Source: Acidobacteriota bacterium (GTDB taxonomy: Bacteria; Acidobacteriota; Polarisedimenticolia; Gp22-AA2). Taken from it: a DNA stretch of 58,432 bases. The translations under genes were made by a program, and so were the position numbers. The stretch is from contig JAGYID010000006.1 in the NCBI GenBank assembly GCA_018606725.1, forward strand, positions 1 to 58,432, written 5' to 3'. The notes under the pieces were generated by a model, which did no database searches, was not told where the DNA came from, and worked only from the letters and a program-made list of their open reading frames with translations. This document shows, in pieces, positions 1 to 12,925 of the stretch. The first letter of the stretch is position 1; each line of letters starts with the position of its first letter.

Positions 1-1
1 G

Positions 2-661
2 ACGAGCGGGTTGGTGATCGCCGCCACGGCGGCGCTCCTGGGCGCCTGCCACAGCGGCAATGTGCCCGAAAGCGACATCGTGCCGGTGGTGGCGAGCGTC
101 ACGATGGACCTCCCCGAGCCGACATCGAGTCCGCTGGCCTACTTCAAGCAGGCGGCCGGCGACATCGCCACCGACGACCTGGTGACCTTCGACCTCGTTC
201 TCCTGCCTTTGGGCGGAATGCAATATCGGGGATTCACGCTGGACGTTCAATTCGACCCGGGCAAGGTTCAGCTGGCCGGTCTCGGCGGCGGTCAGTTGGG
301 GATCCCCACGGCGCTCGGGCTCTGCCCGCCTGGCGGAGGCACGGGCAGCGACCCGTGCGACCCGGGCTGCGCATTCAATCTGACCGGGTCGAACGGCGCC
401 AACACCATCGGCCATCTCTTCGTTGGCGTGCAACTGAAATCAGCGTGTCTGTCGTCCCACATTCCGGCGGGCCCGGAAACCCTCATAACCATCGGTTTCC
501 GCGCGGCGGCGCGCATCAGCATCATGCAGGAGGGTCGCATCCAGCTGGTCACAGGACCCGGCAACGGCGATTGCGAAATCCTCGACAACAACACCTTCGG
601 CACGCCAACCGATCTCGGTATTCCGTTCGACGACCGTAACGCGGCCATCGTCACGAACTGA
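2..661 (+). CDS. Exported lipoprotein with cohesin-like domain (5' end outside window)
   Basis: The reading frame is open to the left edge, so the start lies upstream; the TTG at 11 is only the first start-like codon inside the window. The visible N-terminus is hydrophobic and ends in a lipobox-like LLGAC (Cys about 16 codons in), predicting signal peptidase II cleavage and a lipid anchor. The rest (about 190 residues) alternates hydrophobic strands with an FDP turn near 255 and a closing strand rich in ITIGFRA, the layout of cohesin-type beta sandwiches. An insertion at about 330-370 holds several Cys that could form disulfides. It could dock partners at the cell surface. The cohesin assignment is by pattern only. 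Confidence 0.6.
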   Translation, partial: TSGLVIAATAALLGACHSGNVPESDIVPVVASVTMDLPEPTSSPLAYFKQAAGDIATDDLVTFDLVLLPLGGMQYRGFTLDVQFDPGKVQLAGLGGGQLGIPTALGLCPPGGGTGSDPCDPGCAFNLTGSNGANTIGHLFVGVQLKSACLSSHIPAGPETLITIGFRAAARISIMQEGRIQLVTGPGNGDCEILDNNTFGTPTDLGIPFDDRNAAIVTN

Positions 662-708
662 ACGTGATCGCGGGGCGCGGTCGGATCGCCGGGCGGGCTC
701 CAGGGTCT

Positions 709-738
709 TTGCTCCGGACGGCCCGGCCGCAGTAAGAT
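709..738 (+). promoter_or_regulatory. Possible sigma70-type promoter
   Basis: TTGCTC (709-714), 18 nt, TAAGAT (733-738), upstream of the gene starting at 790. Both boxes are imperfect; seen by eye only. Confidence 0.3.
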
Positions 739-789
739 TCCCCCGGCCGTGGCGGCGCACCTTGCACTCAACCGGTCATGGAGGCGCGG

Positions 790-1188
790 ATGGAAGACAA
801 GGTGGTGGCGCACTACAAGGACGGCAAGACCCAGCGCGGGTTCACGCAGGATTTCCGCCCGGATGCGGACAGTTTCCACCTGCTGCCGAGCGAGGGGGGC
901 GGCATCCCGACGACGATCCGGCTGGAGGAGCTGAAGGCGCTGTTCTACGTCAAGGACTACGGTTCGATGCGGCGGCAGGTCGATCGCGCCAAGCGGTTCG
1001 CGGCGGGCGGCGCCCCCGGCCAGAAGACCATCGTCGAGTTCCGCGATGGCGAGCGGATCTTCGGCTTCACCGAGGAGTACTCCCCCAACAGTCTCGGCTT
1101 CTATTTCGTCCCCGCCGACCCGCAGGAGAACAACGTGCGGGTGTTCATCGTCAACTCGTCCGTCAAGCAGATCAAGTTCGAGGGGTGA
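790..1188 (+). CDS. Small conserved cytoplasmic protein, DUF6982-like
   Basis: 132 residues, no signal peptide or membrane segment. It carries two copies of one strand-rich unit: KVVAHYKDGKTQRGFTQDF near the start and TIVEFRDGERIFGFTEEY after residue 80, each followed by a FHLLP/FYFVP element. This matches a small uncharacterised family (DUF6982 as I recall it) with no known function. ATG 790 is chosen because GGAGG lies 5 nt upstream; ATG 778 (four residues longer) has no ribosome site. The next gene starts 4 nt after the stop, so the two are probably cotranscribed. Confidence 0.7.
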   Translation: MEDKVVAHYKDGKTQRGFTQDFRPDADSFHLLPSEGGGIPTTIRLEELKALFYVKDYGSMRRQVDRAKRFAAGGAPGQKTIVEFRDGERIFGFTEEYSPNSLGFYFVPADPQENNVRVFIVNSSVKQIKFEG

Positions 1189-1192
1189 CCCG

Positions 1193-1648
1193 ATGAGGAC
1201 CTGCCTGCGACCATTCGCCGCGGCGCCGCGCCGGGGCGCGGCCCTGCTGGCGCTGCTGTGCCTTTGCGCCGGACTCTCCACCGCGTCGGCCGACAGCGCC
1301 GCCGCCCGCTACCGCTTCGAGGGGAACAAGTGGCTGACGCTCGACCTGGCGGTCGGCGACGTCCACGCCGAGCAGATCAAGTTCGAGTGGCCGGCGACCC
1401 TGATGCGCGTCAAGACCGGCTACAAGGCCACGGCCAAGATCAGCAACGGCTCCTCCCGGCAGATCAGCGTCGGCATCGCCGTCGTGCTGTACGACCAGGA
1501 GACCCGGCTGATCGGCGCCGGCACGACCGGGACCAAGCTCGGCACCGTCAGCCCCGGCGAGTCGGCCCAGTTCAGCATCGACTTCGACCACGTGACCCAG
1601 CGGCTCGACGAGGCGGCCCAGTTCGGCATCGCCCTCGAGGTGCGGTAG
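1193..1648 (+). CDS. Secreted protein of unknown function
   Basis: 151 residues. The N-terminus has Arg residues, a run of Leu/Ala/Cys and an ASA site near residue 33, a classical Sec signal peptide, so it is probably periplasmic. The mature part has about eight predicted beta strands (KTGYKATAKISNGSSRQ, GIAVVLYDQETRLIGAG, SIDFDHV), resembling a small immunoglobulin-like or FxLYD-type fold, but I cannot name a family. ATG 1193 follows AGGGG at 1181-1185 and is 4 nt after the stop of the DUF6982-like gene. Confidence 0.7.
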   Translation: MRTCLRPFAAAPRRGAALLALLCLCAGLSTASADSAAARYRFEGNKWLTLDLAVGDVHAEQIKFEWPATLMRVKTGYKATAKISNGSSRQISVGIAVVLYDQETRLIGAGTTGTKLGTVSPGESAQFSIDFDHVTQRLDEAAQFGIALEVR

Positions 1649-1687
1649 GACCAATCCGAGCCGGGGCCTTCCCGACGAGGTGACCTG

Positions 1688-2827
1688 ATGGGGTTTGCCA
1701 CCGACGCAATCCACGCCGGCGTCCGTCCCGACCCGACGACCGGGGCGATCATGACCCCGATCTACCAGACTTCGACCTACGCCTACGAAGGTCTCGGCAA
1801 GAGCCGCGGCTACGACTACGCCCGCACCATCAACCCGACGCGCTCGGCCCTGGAGGAGAACCTCGCCACCCTCGAGGGCGGCCGGGCCGCGTACGCCTTC
1901 GCCTCGGGGATGGCGGCGATCAGCGCCGTCATGACCCTCCTGAAGACCGGCGATCACGCGGTCGTCAGCGACAACGTCTACGGCGGCACCTACCGGCTGT
2001 TCACCAGCGTCCTGCAGGACTACGGCCTGCAGTTCTCCTTCGTCGACACGTCGCGGCTCGAGACCATCGAGGCGGCGCTGCGGCCGCGGACCCGGATGGT
2101 CTACGTCGAGACCCCGACCAACCCGATCATGAGCCTGACCGACATCGAAGCGGTCGCGGCGCTGTGCCGGTCGCGCGGCCTGGTCAGCGTCGTCGACAAC
2201 ACCTTCCTGACCCCGTTCCTGCAGCGGCCGCTGGCGCTGGGGGCCGACGTCGTGGTCCACAGCACCACCAAGTACCTCAACGGCCATTCCGACAGCGTCG
2301 GCGGCGCCGCCATCCTGGCGCGCGACGAGCACGCCGAGCGGATCAAGTTCGTGCAGAACTCGGCCGGCGCCATCCTCTCGCCGTTCGACTCCTGGCTGGT
2401 GCTGCGCGGCATCAAGACGCTGCCGCTGCGGATGAAGGCGCACGACGACAACGGCCGGAAGACCGCGGCCTTCCTGGCCGCGCACCCCCGGGTCGCGACG
2501 GTGCTCTATCCCGGGCTGCCGGGGCACCCCCAGCACGCCCTGGCGCAGCGCCAGCAGCGGGGCTTCGGCGGCATGATCTCGTTCACCCTGAAGGACGAGG
2601 CTGCGGCGCCGCGCTTCTTCGAGCGGCTGCGGCTGTGCGCCCTGGCGGAGAGCCTCGGCGGCATCGAGACGCTCGTCTGCCAGCCGAGCAGCATGACGCA
2701 CGCCTCGGTTCCGGCCGCGGACCGCGCGCGCCTCGGGATCACCGCCGGCCTGGTGCGGATCTCGGTGGGCTGCGAGGATGTCGACGACATCATCGGCGAT
2801 CTCGATCAGGCGCTGCGGGCGTCGTGA
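1688..2827 (+). CDS. PLP-dependent trans-sulfuration enzyme (cystathionine gamma-synthase / gamma-lyase family)
   Basis: 379 residues, the normal length of the Cys/Met metabolism PLP family. Visible hallmarks are the GYDYART N-terminal stretch, ASGMAAI phosphate-binding loop, VYVETPTNP, the pyridine-binding Asp170 in VVDNTF, the Schiff-base Lys195 in HSTTKYLNGH, and a C-terminal SVGCEDVDD. Members interconvert cysteine, cystathionine and homocysteine or cleave methionine. The sequence alone does not separate synthase, beta-lyase and gamma-lyase. ATG follows GAGGTG at a normal distance. A homocysteine S-methyltransferase operon lies at 44-47 kb. Confidence 0.9.
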   Translation: MGFATDAIHAGVRPDPTTGAIMTPIYQTSTYAYEGLGKSRGYDYARTINPTRSALEENLATLEGGRAAYAFASGMAAISAVMTLLKTGDHAVVSDNVYGGTYRLFTSVLQDYGLQFSFVDTSRLETIEAALRPRTRMVYVETPTNPIMSLTDIEAVAALCRSRGLVSVVDNTFLTPFLQRPLALGADVVVHSTTKYLNGHSDSVGGAAILARDEHAERIKFVQNSAGAILSPFDSWLVLRGIKTLPLRMKAHDDNGRKTAAFLAAHPRVATVLYPGLPGHPQHALAQRQQRGFGGMISFTLKDEAAAPRFFERLRLCALAESLGGIETLVCQPSSMTHASVPAADRARLGITAGLVRISVGCEDVDDIIGDLDQALRAS

Positions 2828-2894
2828 TCGCTTAGAATACCGCCCGCCCGCGCGCCGCTTGAGGCGCCCGGCGATCGAGGACACGGGAGGAAGC

Positions 2895-3386
2895 ATGAGG
2901 AGGCTGTCTGCGGCTGGCGTTGCGCTGGCCATCATCGGAATGGCCGGCTGGTCCGGAGGGGCCACCGCGCTGGCGCAGGACGAACCGTCGCTGTTCGAGC
3001 CGACCCCGACGCCGCCGCCGGCCGCCGCCCAGCCCGAGGCTCCGAAGCTCCCCCCGCCCCCGCCCGTCGCTCCGACCGGTCCGTTGTCGGATCGGCTCGA
3101 CTACGACCGCTGGCTGTCGATGTCGGCGCGCGAGCGGCAGGTGTTCGTCGAGGGGTGGATCGCCGCCCTGCAGATGGCCGCCGGCCGGATCCGGGAGATC
3201 TACCTCGGCATGCCGGTGGCGCAGCGCGAGCCGCAGATGGCCGACTTCGTGCGCGACTTCGCGCCGCGCCGCGGCGCGCCGGTTTATCTCAAGGAAATGG
3301 AGACCATCTACCTGACGGAGGCCGGACGGAAGCTGTCGATGGTCGATTGTTTCCTGCAGGCGTTCCGCCGGCTCAATGCGCGCTAG
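2895..3386 (+). CDS. Exported proline-rich protein, unknown function
   Basis: 163 residues. A signal peptide (MRRLSAAGVALAII, cleavage near ALAQD) is followed by a Pro/Ala-rich linker (about residues 35-62) and a helical domain of about 95 residues containing RLDYDRW and VEGWIAALQMAAGRIREIYLGM. No family recognised. ATG 2895 has GGAGGAA just upstream; a TAGAAT -10-like box lies at 2833-2838 with no convincing -35. Convergent with cutA. Confidence 0.7.
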   Translation: MRRLSAAGVALAIIGMAGWSGGATALAQDEPSLFEPTPTPPPAAAQPEAPKLPPPPPVAPTGPLSDRLDYDRWLSMSARERQVFVEGWIAALQMAAGRIREIYLGMPVAQREPQMADFVRDFAPRRGAPVYLKEMETIYLTEAGRKLSMVDCFLQAFRRLNAR

Positions 3387-3404
3387 AGGACGGACGGGCG
3401 GGGA

Positions 3405-3746
3405 TCAGAAGTTCTCCCGCCCTCCCTTGACCACGCTGCCGATCCAGTTGAGGGCGTTCCGATCGCCGTCGTCGACGTTGAGCGCGATCAGCTCGGGAAG
3501 CTCGTAGGTATGCAGCTCGCGCACCGTCTTCTTGACGTCTTCGAGGAGCGCCTGCGTCGTCTTGACCATCAGCAGCTGCTCGGTCTCGCGACAGACGCTG
3601 CCCTTCCAGCGGTACACCGACCGGACCATCGGGACGATGTTGACGCAGGCGGCCTCCTCGCGCTCGACCAGCGCCGAGGCGATGTCGGCGGCTTCTTTCT
3701 CGGTCGACGTGGTGACCAGCACCAGGACCACTTGAAGATCGCTCAC
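3405..3746 (-). CDS. cutA: CutA family divalent-cation tolerance protein
   Basis: About 113 residues, full length for CutA, a trimeric ferredoxin-like protein linked to divalent metal tolerance in some bacteria. Motifs: VLVTTSTEKEAADIASALVE, AACVNIVPMVRSVYRWKG, LMVKTTQALLEDV and the C-terminal HTYELPELIAL. A TATAAT box overlaps the alternative ATG at 3755, so the GTG at 3746, exactly where transcription should begin, is preferred; the mRNA would be leaderless. If ATG 3755 is used the protein is three residues longer. Confidence 0.93.
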   Translation of the reverse strand: MSDLQVVLVLVTTSTEKEAADIASALVEREEAACVNIVPMVRSVYRWKGSVCRETEQLLMVKTTQALLEDVKKTVRELHTYELPELIALNVDDGDRNALNWIGSVVKGGRENF

Positions 3747-3753
3747 GCCGGTC

Positions 3754-3783
3754 ATTATAGGTGCCGCGTCCGGACAGGGTCAA
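3754..3783 (-). promoter_or_regulatory. Promoter of cutA, apparently leaderless
   Basis: On the minus strand TTGACC (3783-3778), 18 nt, TATAAT (3759-3754), then 7 nt to the GTG at 3746. The box overlaps the possible ATG at 3755. Confidence 0.65.
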
Positions 3784-3793
3784 GGAAGGCGCC

Positions 3794-6580
<2,787 letters not shown>

Positions 6581-6584
<4 letters not shown>

Positions 6585-6609
6585 CAAGCCCGCTCGGCGC
6601 TGCGATAAT
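6581..6609 (+). promoter_or_regulatory. Consensus sigma70 promoter of tRNA-fMet
   Basis: TTGACA (6581-6586), exactly 17 nt, GATAAT (6604-6609), followed 11 nt later by the first base of the tRNA. The -35 box contains the ftsB stop codon. Confidence 0.85.
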
Positions 6610-6620
6610 GCCCACCGCGT

Positions 6621-6697
<77 letters not shown>

Positions 6698-6728
6698 AAA
6701 ATCATCCTACAGGTCATGAAGATGCGAA

Positions 6729-6758
6729 GGGGGTGGCCTCGGCCACCCCCTTTTTTTT
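6729..6758 (+). terminator. Rho-independent terminator after tRNA-fMet
   Basis: Inverted repeat GGGGGTGGCC / GGCCACCCCC (up to 10 bp, apical TC) followed at once by eight T. The strongest intrinsic terminator seen in the window. Confidence 0.93.
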
Positions 6759-6842
6759 CACGACGGCATCATCCGGTCGGTGTAGCGTCGCCTCGCCCGG
6801 CGCCAGCGATCACGGGCTCCGATCGGCGCCCGCGACCGCCGC

Positions 6843-7910
6843 TCAGGACTCGAACAGGATGAGCGGCTTGATGATCCCGTCTTCCTTGGAAGCCATCAGC
6901 TGCAGTGCCTTGTCGACCTGGTCGAACTTGAAGCGATGGGTGGTCAGCGGCGTCGGGTCGACGCGGCCGGCTTCGAGCAACCTGATCAGCCGCGACATCC
7001 GCTCCCGACCTCCTGGGCAGAGTCCGGTGCGGATCACCTTCTGGCCCATCCCGACGCCCCAGTCGACTCGCGGGATCTGCACGTAGTCCGCGCCGCCGAA
7101 ATAGCCGGCGATCGAAATCGTCCCACCAGGACGCGTCGCCCTGACGCAGGCTTCGAAGGTCGGCTGGCTTCCGAGGCACTCGATCGCCCCGTCGACTCCG
7201 TCCCCGCCGGTCAGGCGGCGGATCTCCCCGACCGCGTCCTGCTTGGTGTGATCGACGACCACGTCGGCCCCGAAGCGCCGCGCGAGCTCCTGTCGCTTCG
7301 CGACGCTCTCGACGGCGATGACGAGGCCGGCGCCCAGCAGCCGCGCCCCCACCGTCGCCATGAGTCCGACCGGGCCCTGCGCGAAGACGGCGACGCTGCC
7401 ACCGATCGGGATGGCCGCGTGCTCCGCTCCCATGAAGCCGGTCGACATCATGTCGCAGGCGTAGACGGCGACATCATCGGGAACGGCTTTCGGGAGGTGC
7501 ACCAGGTTCGCCATCGCGTCATTCACGTGGAAGTATTCGGCGAAGGAGCCGTCCTTGATGTTGGCGAACTTCCAGCCGCCGAGCATCTGGCCGCACTGCG
7601 AGGTGAACCCCCTCTGGCAGTTGTCGCATTTGTAGCAGGGGGTGATGGCGTTGACCGCGACGCGATCCCCCTCCTTGAATCCCTGCACCTCGCGACCGAG
7701 CATCGCAACGATCCCGACCGCCTCGTGACCGAACGTCAAATCCCTGCGATCGCCGATCGCCCCCTTCAGCGTGTGCACGTCCGAAGTGCAGACGAGCGCC
7801 CGCGTCGTCTTGATCACCGCATCGTTCGGTCCCGCCTCCGGGACCGGCTTCTCCATGAAACCGACCTTGCCAATCCCCTTCATGACGAACGCTTTCATCG
7901 TCCTGCCCAT
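6843..7910 (-). CDS. Zinc-dependent medium-chain alcohol dehydrogenase, isopropanol-dehydrogenase-like
   Basis: 355 residues, similar throughout to the secondary alcohol dehydrogenases of Thermoanaerobacter/Clostridium (LGWKF-like GGWKFANIKDG, EYFHVNDA, GLCPGGR). Catalytic zinc ligands are Cys41, His62-Glu63 and Asp153. Unlike the classical enzymes of that group it also has Cys92, Cys95, Cys98 and Cys106 in the spacing of a structural zinc lobe. The Rossmann loop GPVGLM is followed by AVES, where an acidic residue suggests NAD rather than NADP (inference). ATG 7910 follows GGAGG at 6 nt. It should oxidise secondary alcohols or reduce ketones; the substrate is unknown. Confidence 0.88.
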   Translation of the reverse strand: MGRTMKAFVMKGIGKVGFMEKPVPEAGPNDAVIKTTRALVCTSDVHTLKGAIGDRRDLTFGHEAVGIVAMLGREVQGFKEGDRVAVNAITPCYKCDNCQRGFTSQCGQMLGGWKFANIKDGSFAEYFHVNDAMANLVHLPKAVPDDVAVYACDMMSTGFMGAEHAAIPIGGSVAVFAQGPVGLMATVGARLLGAGLVIAVESVAKRQELARRFGADVVVDHTKQDAVGEIRRLTGGDGVDGAIECLGSQPTFEACVRATRPGGTISIAGYFGGADYVQIPRVDWGVGMGQKVIRTGLCPGGRERMSRLIRLLEAGRVDPTPLTTHRFKFDQVDKALQLMASKEDGIIKPLILFES

Positions 7911-8079
7911 GCAACACCTCCATCTTCACGGGTCGCATCACCCGCGCCGCGAGGATACTCCTCCGCGCCTGCCACGCACAGTCGGCTACGCATACGTCGC
8001 CGCTCGATCCGTGTTCGAGCGCCGCATGAACCGCGGTGGCGGAGGTGGACTGTGCCGGCCCGCCAGGCCGGATGACACG

Positions 8080-10863
<2,784 letters not shown>

Positions 10864-10866
10864 CTC

Positions 10867-11373
10867 TCAGCAGCCGCCCTTGGAGAGCGGGTAGCCCTGC
10901 TCCCCGGGTCGCTTTCCGCCCACCGCCAGGATGCGCACCCCCTGGCCGACCGACGCGGCGGGGACGACCGCGATCGCCCCCGGGGCGCGCTTGACAGCCG
11001 CCACCAGCGCTTCGCTCGTCCTCAGCGTGGAGGGAACCGCCGGGATCTCTCCCGCGAACAGTCGCCGGGCCCAGTCGTGCCGCAGCTCCGCGTCGGTCGT
11101 GTGATACACCTTCTCCAGCAGGAGGTCCTTCTCCGCCGAGCCGCCGGCCGGCAGGATCAGCACGACCCGCCGCCCGTCCTTCCAGAACTGACGCTCCATC
11201 CGGAGGATCAACTGGAGCTCCTCGAACGACGGGTCGGGAGAGTTGTTGGCGGGATTCACGATCACCGCCAGGATTTCCCCCTGGTCCCTTTCGTCGCAGG
11301 CAACCGGCCGGCTCAGCGCGGGCACGGTGGCCAGCAGGCCCAGCGCGACGCACCATCGGAAGGTTGCCCTCAT
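10867..11373 (-). CDS. Small PstS-like periplasmic substrate-binding family protein
   Basis: 168 residues with an N-terminal signal peptide (MRATFRWCVALGLLATVPAL). The mature part resembles the short phosphate-ABC substrate-binding relatives that occur without transporter genes: ILAVIVNPANNSPDPSFEELQLI, MERQFWKDGRRVVLI, and a C-terminal GAIAVVPAASVGQGVRIL. ATG 11373 shares a base with the stop of the porin-like gene (TGATG), indicating coupling. Lying between an outer-membrane barrel and a sensor kinase, it probably presents a ligand to the kinase periplasmic domain (inference). No ABC permease or ATPase gene is nearby. Confidence 0.7.
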   Translation of the reverse strand: MRATFRWCVALGLLATVPALSRPVACDERDQGEILAVIVNPANNSPDPSFEELQLILRMERQFWKDGRRVVLILPAGGSAEKDLLLEKVYHTTDAELRHDWARRLFAGEIPAVPSTLRTSEALVAAVKRAPGAIAVVPAASVGQGVRILAVGGKRPGEQGYPLSKGGC

Positions 11374-12557
11374 CAGAACCCCCACTCAAGCGCCAGGGTC
11401 GCGCCCACGGCGCCGCGCCGGTCGATGGCGCCGGTCCCGGAGTCCCTCTCCTCGCCCTGACTGTAGCCCCCCTCGATCTTCAGGGCCCCATGGTCGCCGA
11501 GCCCCAGCCGCACGCCGGCGATCGCCTCCCAGCGATCGAGGTCGAGGTCATCGGGGCTGTAGAACGGGTCGTCCTGCTCCATGCTCCGGATGTCCAGCCG
11601 TCCATAGGGGACGACGTCGCCGGCGTTGAAGTTGACTTGAAGGTAGCCCGAACGATTGCGAAACTCCTGTGCCGAGGCGATCGCTTCGTGCTCGATCGCG
11701 ACGACCTCGATCTGGGCCTCGAGGCGGCCGGCCCGGAACTCGCCGAAGATCGTGGCGATCGATTCGCGAAGGTCCTCCGCGCCGATGACCGCGGGGTCGG
11801 CCGGGATCCGATCGTGGTGGTAGTTGAGGCCGAGCTTCAGCGTCGAGCTCCCCGGCGGGGCCCACGCGACGCCGGCGTCCCAGGCCTTCTGATCGTTACG
11901 ATCGGTGGCATTGGTCACTTCGACGCGTTCGAATCCCCGGCCATTCGAGACGACGCCCGTATAGCTCAACGCCCCCGCCCTGCCGCGCCAGGTGCCGCCG
12001 AGTTCCAGGCCCGATTGATGAATCGGCAGCAGGCCGCCCTGGTCCTCGAAGCGGGCGACGAACGGCTGGCTGGCGGCGGGCCAGTAGATCCGGCCATGGT
12101 GGTAGCGCCGGTTCCAGCGGCTGACCGGAGAGTGCTCGCGACCCAGTTTCAGATAGAAGGCGTCGCTCCGGGCGTAGGCGCCCCAGAGCCGCTCCAGCTC
12201 GAACGCCACCTCGTTGGTGTCGTCGTCGAACTCCGCGACGATTTCGGCCAGCGTCTGGAGGTGATCGCTGAGACGCACCGAGGAGAAGAAGTCGAACGAG
12301 CCGGTGACCAGCGATGCGTGCGCGGCAGCCGCAGGCGGCCTCTGGTCATAGGTTGCCCCGACGTCCCCGAAGAACTGAAAGGACGCGACGACCGGTCCGT
12401 ACCGGACGACCATCCCCTGCTCCGAGTCCTCGGGCCCCGACCCATCCGCTTCCGGTGTTTGCGAAGTCGGATCGCAGCGGGCCGCGGTCGAGGGCACCAT
12501 CAACAGCAGCGTGACGACGGCCACGGGGCAGAACCGCCCGGACTGGCTGGCCGTCAT
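11373..12557 (-). CDS. Outer-membrane beta-barrel (porin-like) protein
   Basis: 394 residues from ATG 12557, which follows GGGAG at 6 nt; an upstream ATG would add 23 residues without a signal. A signal peptide (CPVAVVTLLLMVPSTAARC) precedes a chain of alternating amphipathic strands rich in Gly, aromatic and charged residues, ending in ALEWGF with a C-terminal Phe, the usual BAM recognition end. Motifs such as WGAYARSDAFYLKLGREHSPVS resemble phosphate-selective or carbohydrate porins, but substrate cannot be read. First gene of the porin / binding-protein / kinase operon. Confidence 0.75.
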   Translation of the reverse strand: MTASQSGRFCPVAVVTLLLMVPSTAARCDPTSQTPEADGSGPEDSEQGMVVRYGPVVASFQFFGDVGATYDQRPPAAAAHASLVTGSFDFFSSVRLSDHLQTLAEIVAEFDDDTNEVAFELERLWGAYARSDAFYLKLGREHSPVSRWNRRYHHGRIYWPAASQPFVARFEDQGGLLPIHQSGLELGGTWRGRAGALSYTGVVSNGRGFERVEVTNATDRNDQKAWDAGVAWAPPGSSTLKLGLNYHHDRIPADPAVIGAEDLRESIATIFGEFRAGRLEAQIEVVAIEHEAIASAQEFRNRSGYLQVNFNAGDVVPYGRLDIRSMEQDDPFYSPDDLDLDRWEAIAGVRLGLGDHGALKIEGGYSQGEERDSGTGAIDRRGAVGATLALEWGF

Positions 12558-12615
12558 GTTTTTCTCCCGTCCGATTCGACCAACGGTGACCCCGAAGAAA
12601 AGCTTCACAGGCGGA

Positions 12616-12643
12616 AAGATAGGCACGATTCGACGGCAGGCAA
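12616..12643 (-). promoter_or_regulatory. Possible promoter of the porin-sensor operon
   Basis: Minus strand TTGCCT (12643-12638), 16 nt, TATCTT (12621-12616), about 60 nt before ATG 12557. Moderate match only. Confidence 0.4.
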
Positions 12644-12729
12644 GGCGCCGGACGGCTCCCCGGCCGACCCGATGTCAGAACGTTGACGCCGGGGTTTCGC
12701 ATGGTGGATTGCCACCGCCCGCGGCTCGC

Positions 12730-12758
12730 TTGACAGACGACCGGACGGGGAGTAGAAC
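12730..12758 (+). promoter_or_regulatory. Sigma70-type promoter of the riboswitch-KimA transcript
   Basis: TTGACA (12730-12735), 17 nt, TAGAAC (12753-12758). Initiation near 12766 would start the RNA just before the riboswitch. Confidence 0.75.
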
Positions 12759-12765
12759 ACCTGCC

Positions 12766-12889
12766 CTGTCGCCGAATCCTCCATCGGAGAGGGGCGGGGG
12801 AACCAGGTAGTCGGGGCGAAGCGCGTCAGCGCCGGGGACCTTCACACCCGAGCCCGTCAGCTAACCTCGCAGGCGTCGTGAGGGAGGCG
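12766..12889 (+). promoter_or_regulatory. c-di-AMP riboswitch (ydaO-yuaA class)
   Basis: The leader holds the conserved blocks of the ydaO class in order: GCCGAATCC (12771), GGGGGAACC (12796), TCGGGGCGAA (12811), CGGGGACCTTC (12833), then AGCCCGTCAGCTAACC (12851) and AGGCG. CGCC (12770-12773) pairs with GGCG (12872-12875) to close the element. CCTTC (12839-12843) pairs with GAGGG (12880-12884), as expected for the outer pseudosymmetric stem. The class binds two c-di-AMP molecules and usually lowers expression. No terminator hairpin is visible after it, so control may be at translation. Recognised from memory of the consensus. Confidence 0.88.
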
Positions 12890-12925
12890 CCCATCGAGTT
12901 GCGCCCCCGGGAGATGGAGCGCCCG

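Noticed and set aside
8055-8071. CCGGCC-N5-GGCCGG hairpin downstream of the kinase gene as terminator
   Set aside because: Six-base stem without a T run on either strand; such GC palindromes are expected by chance here.
12878-12880. GTG as start of the KimA-like gene
   Set aside because: It lies inside the riboswitch, within the GAGGG pairing strand, and has no ribosome site.
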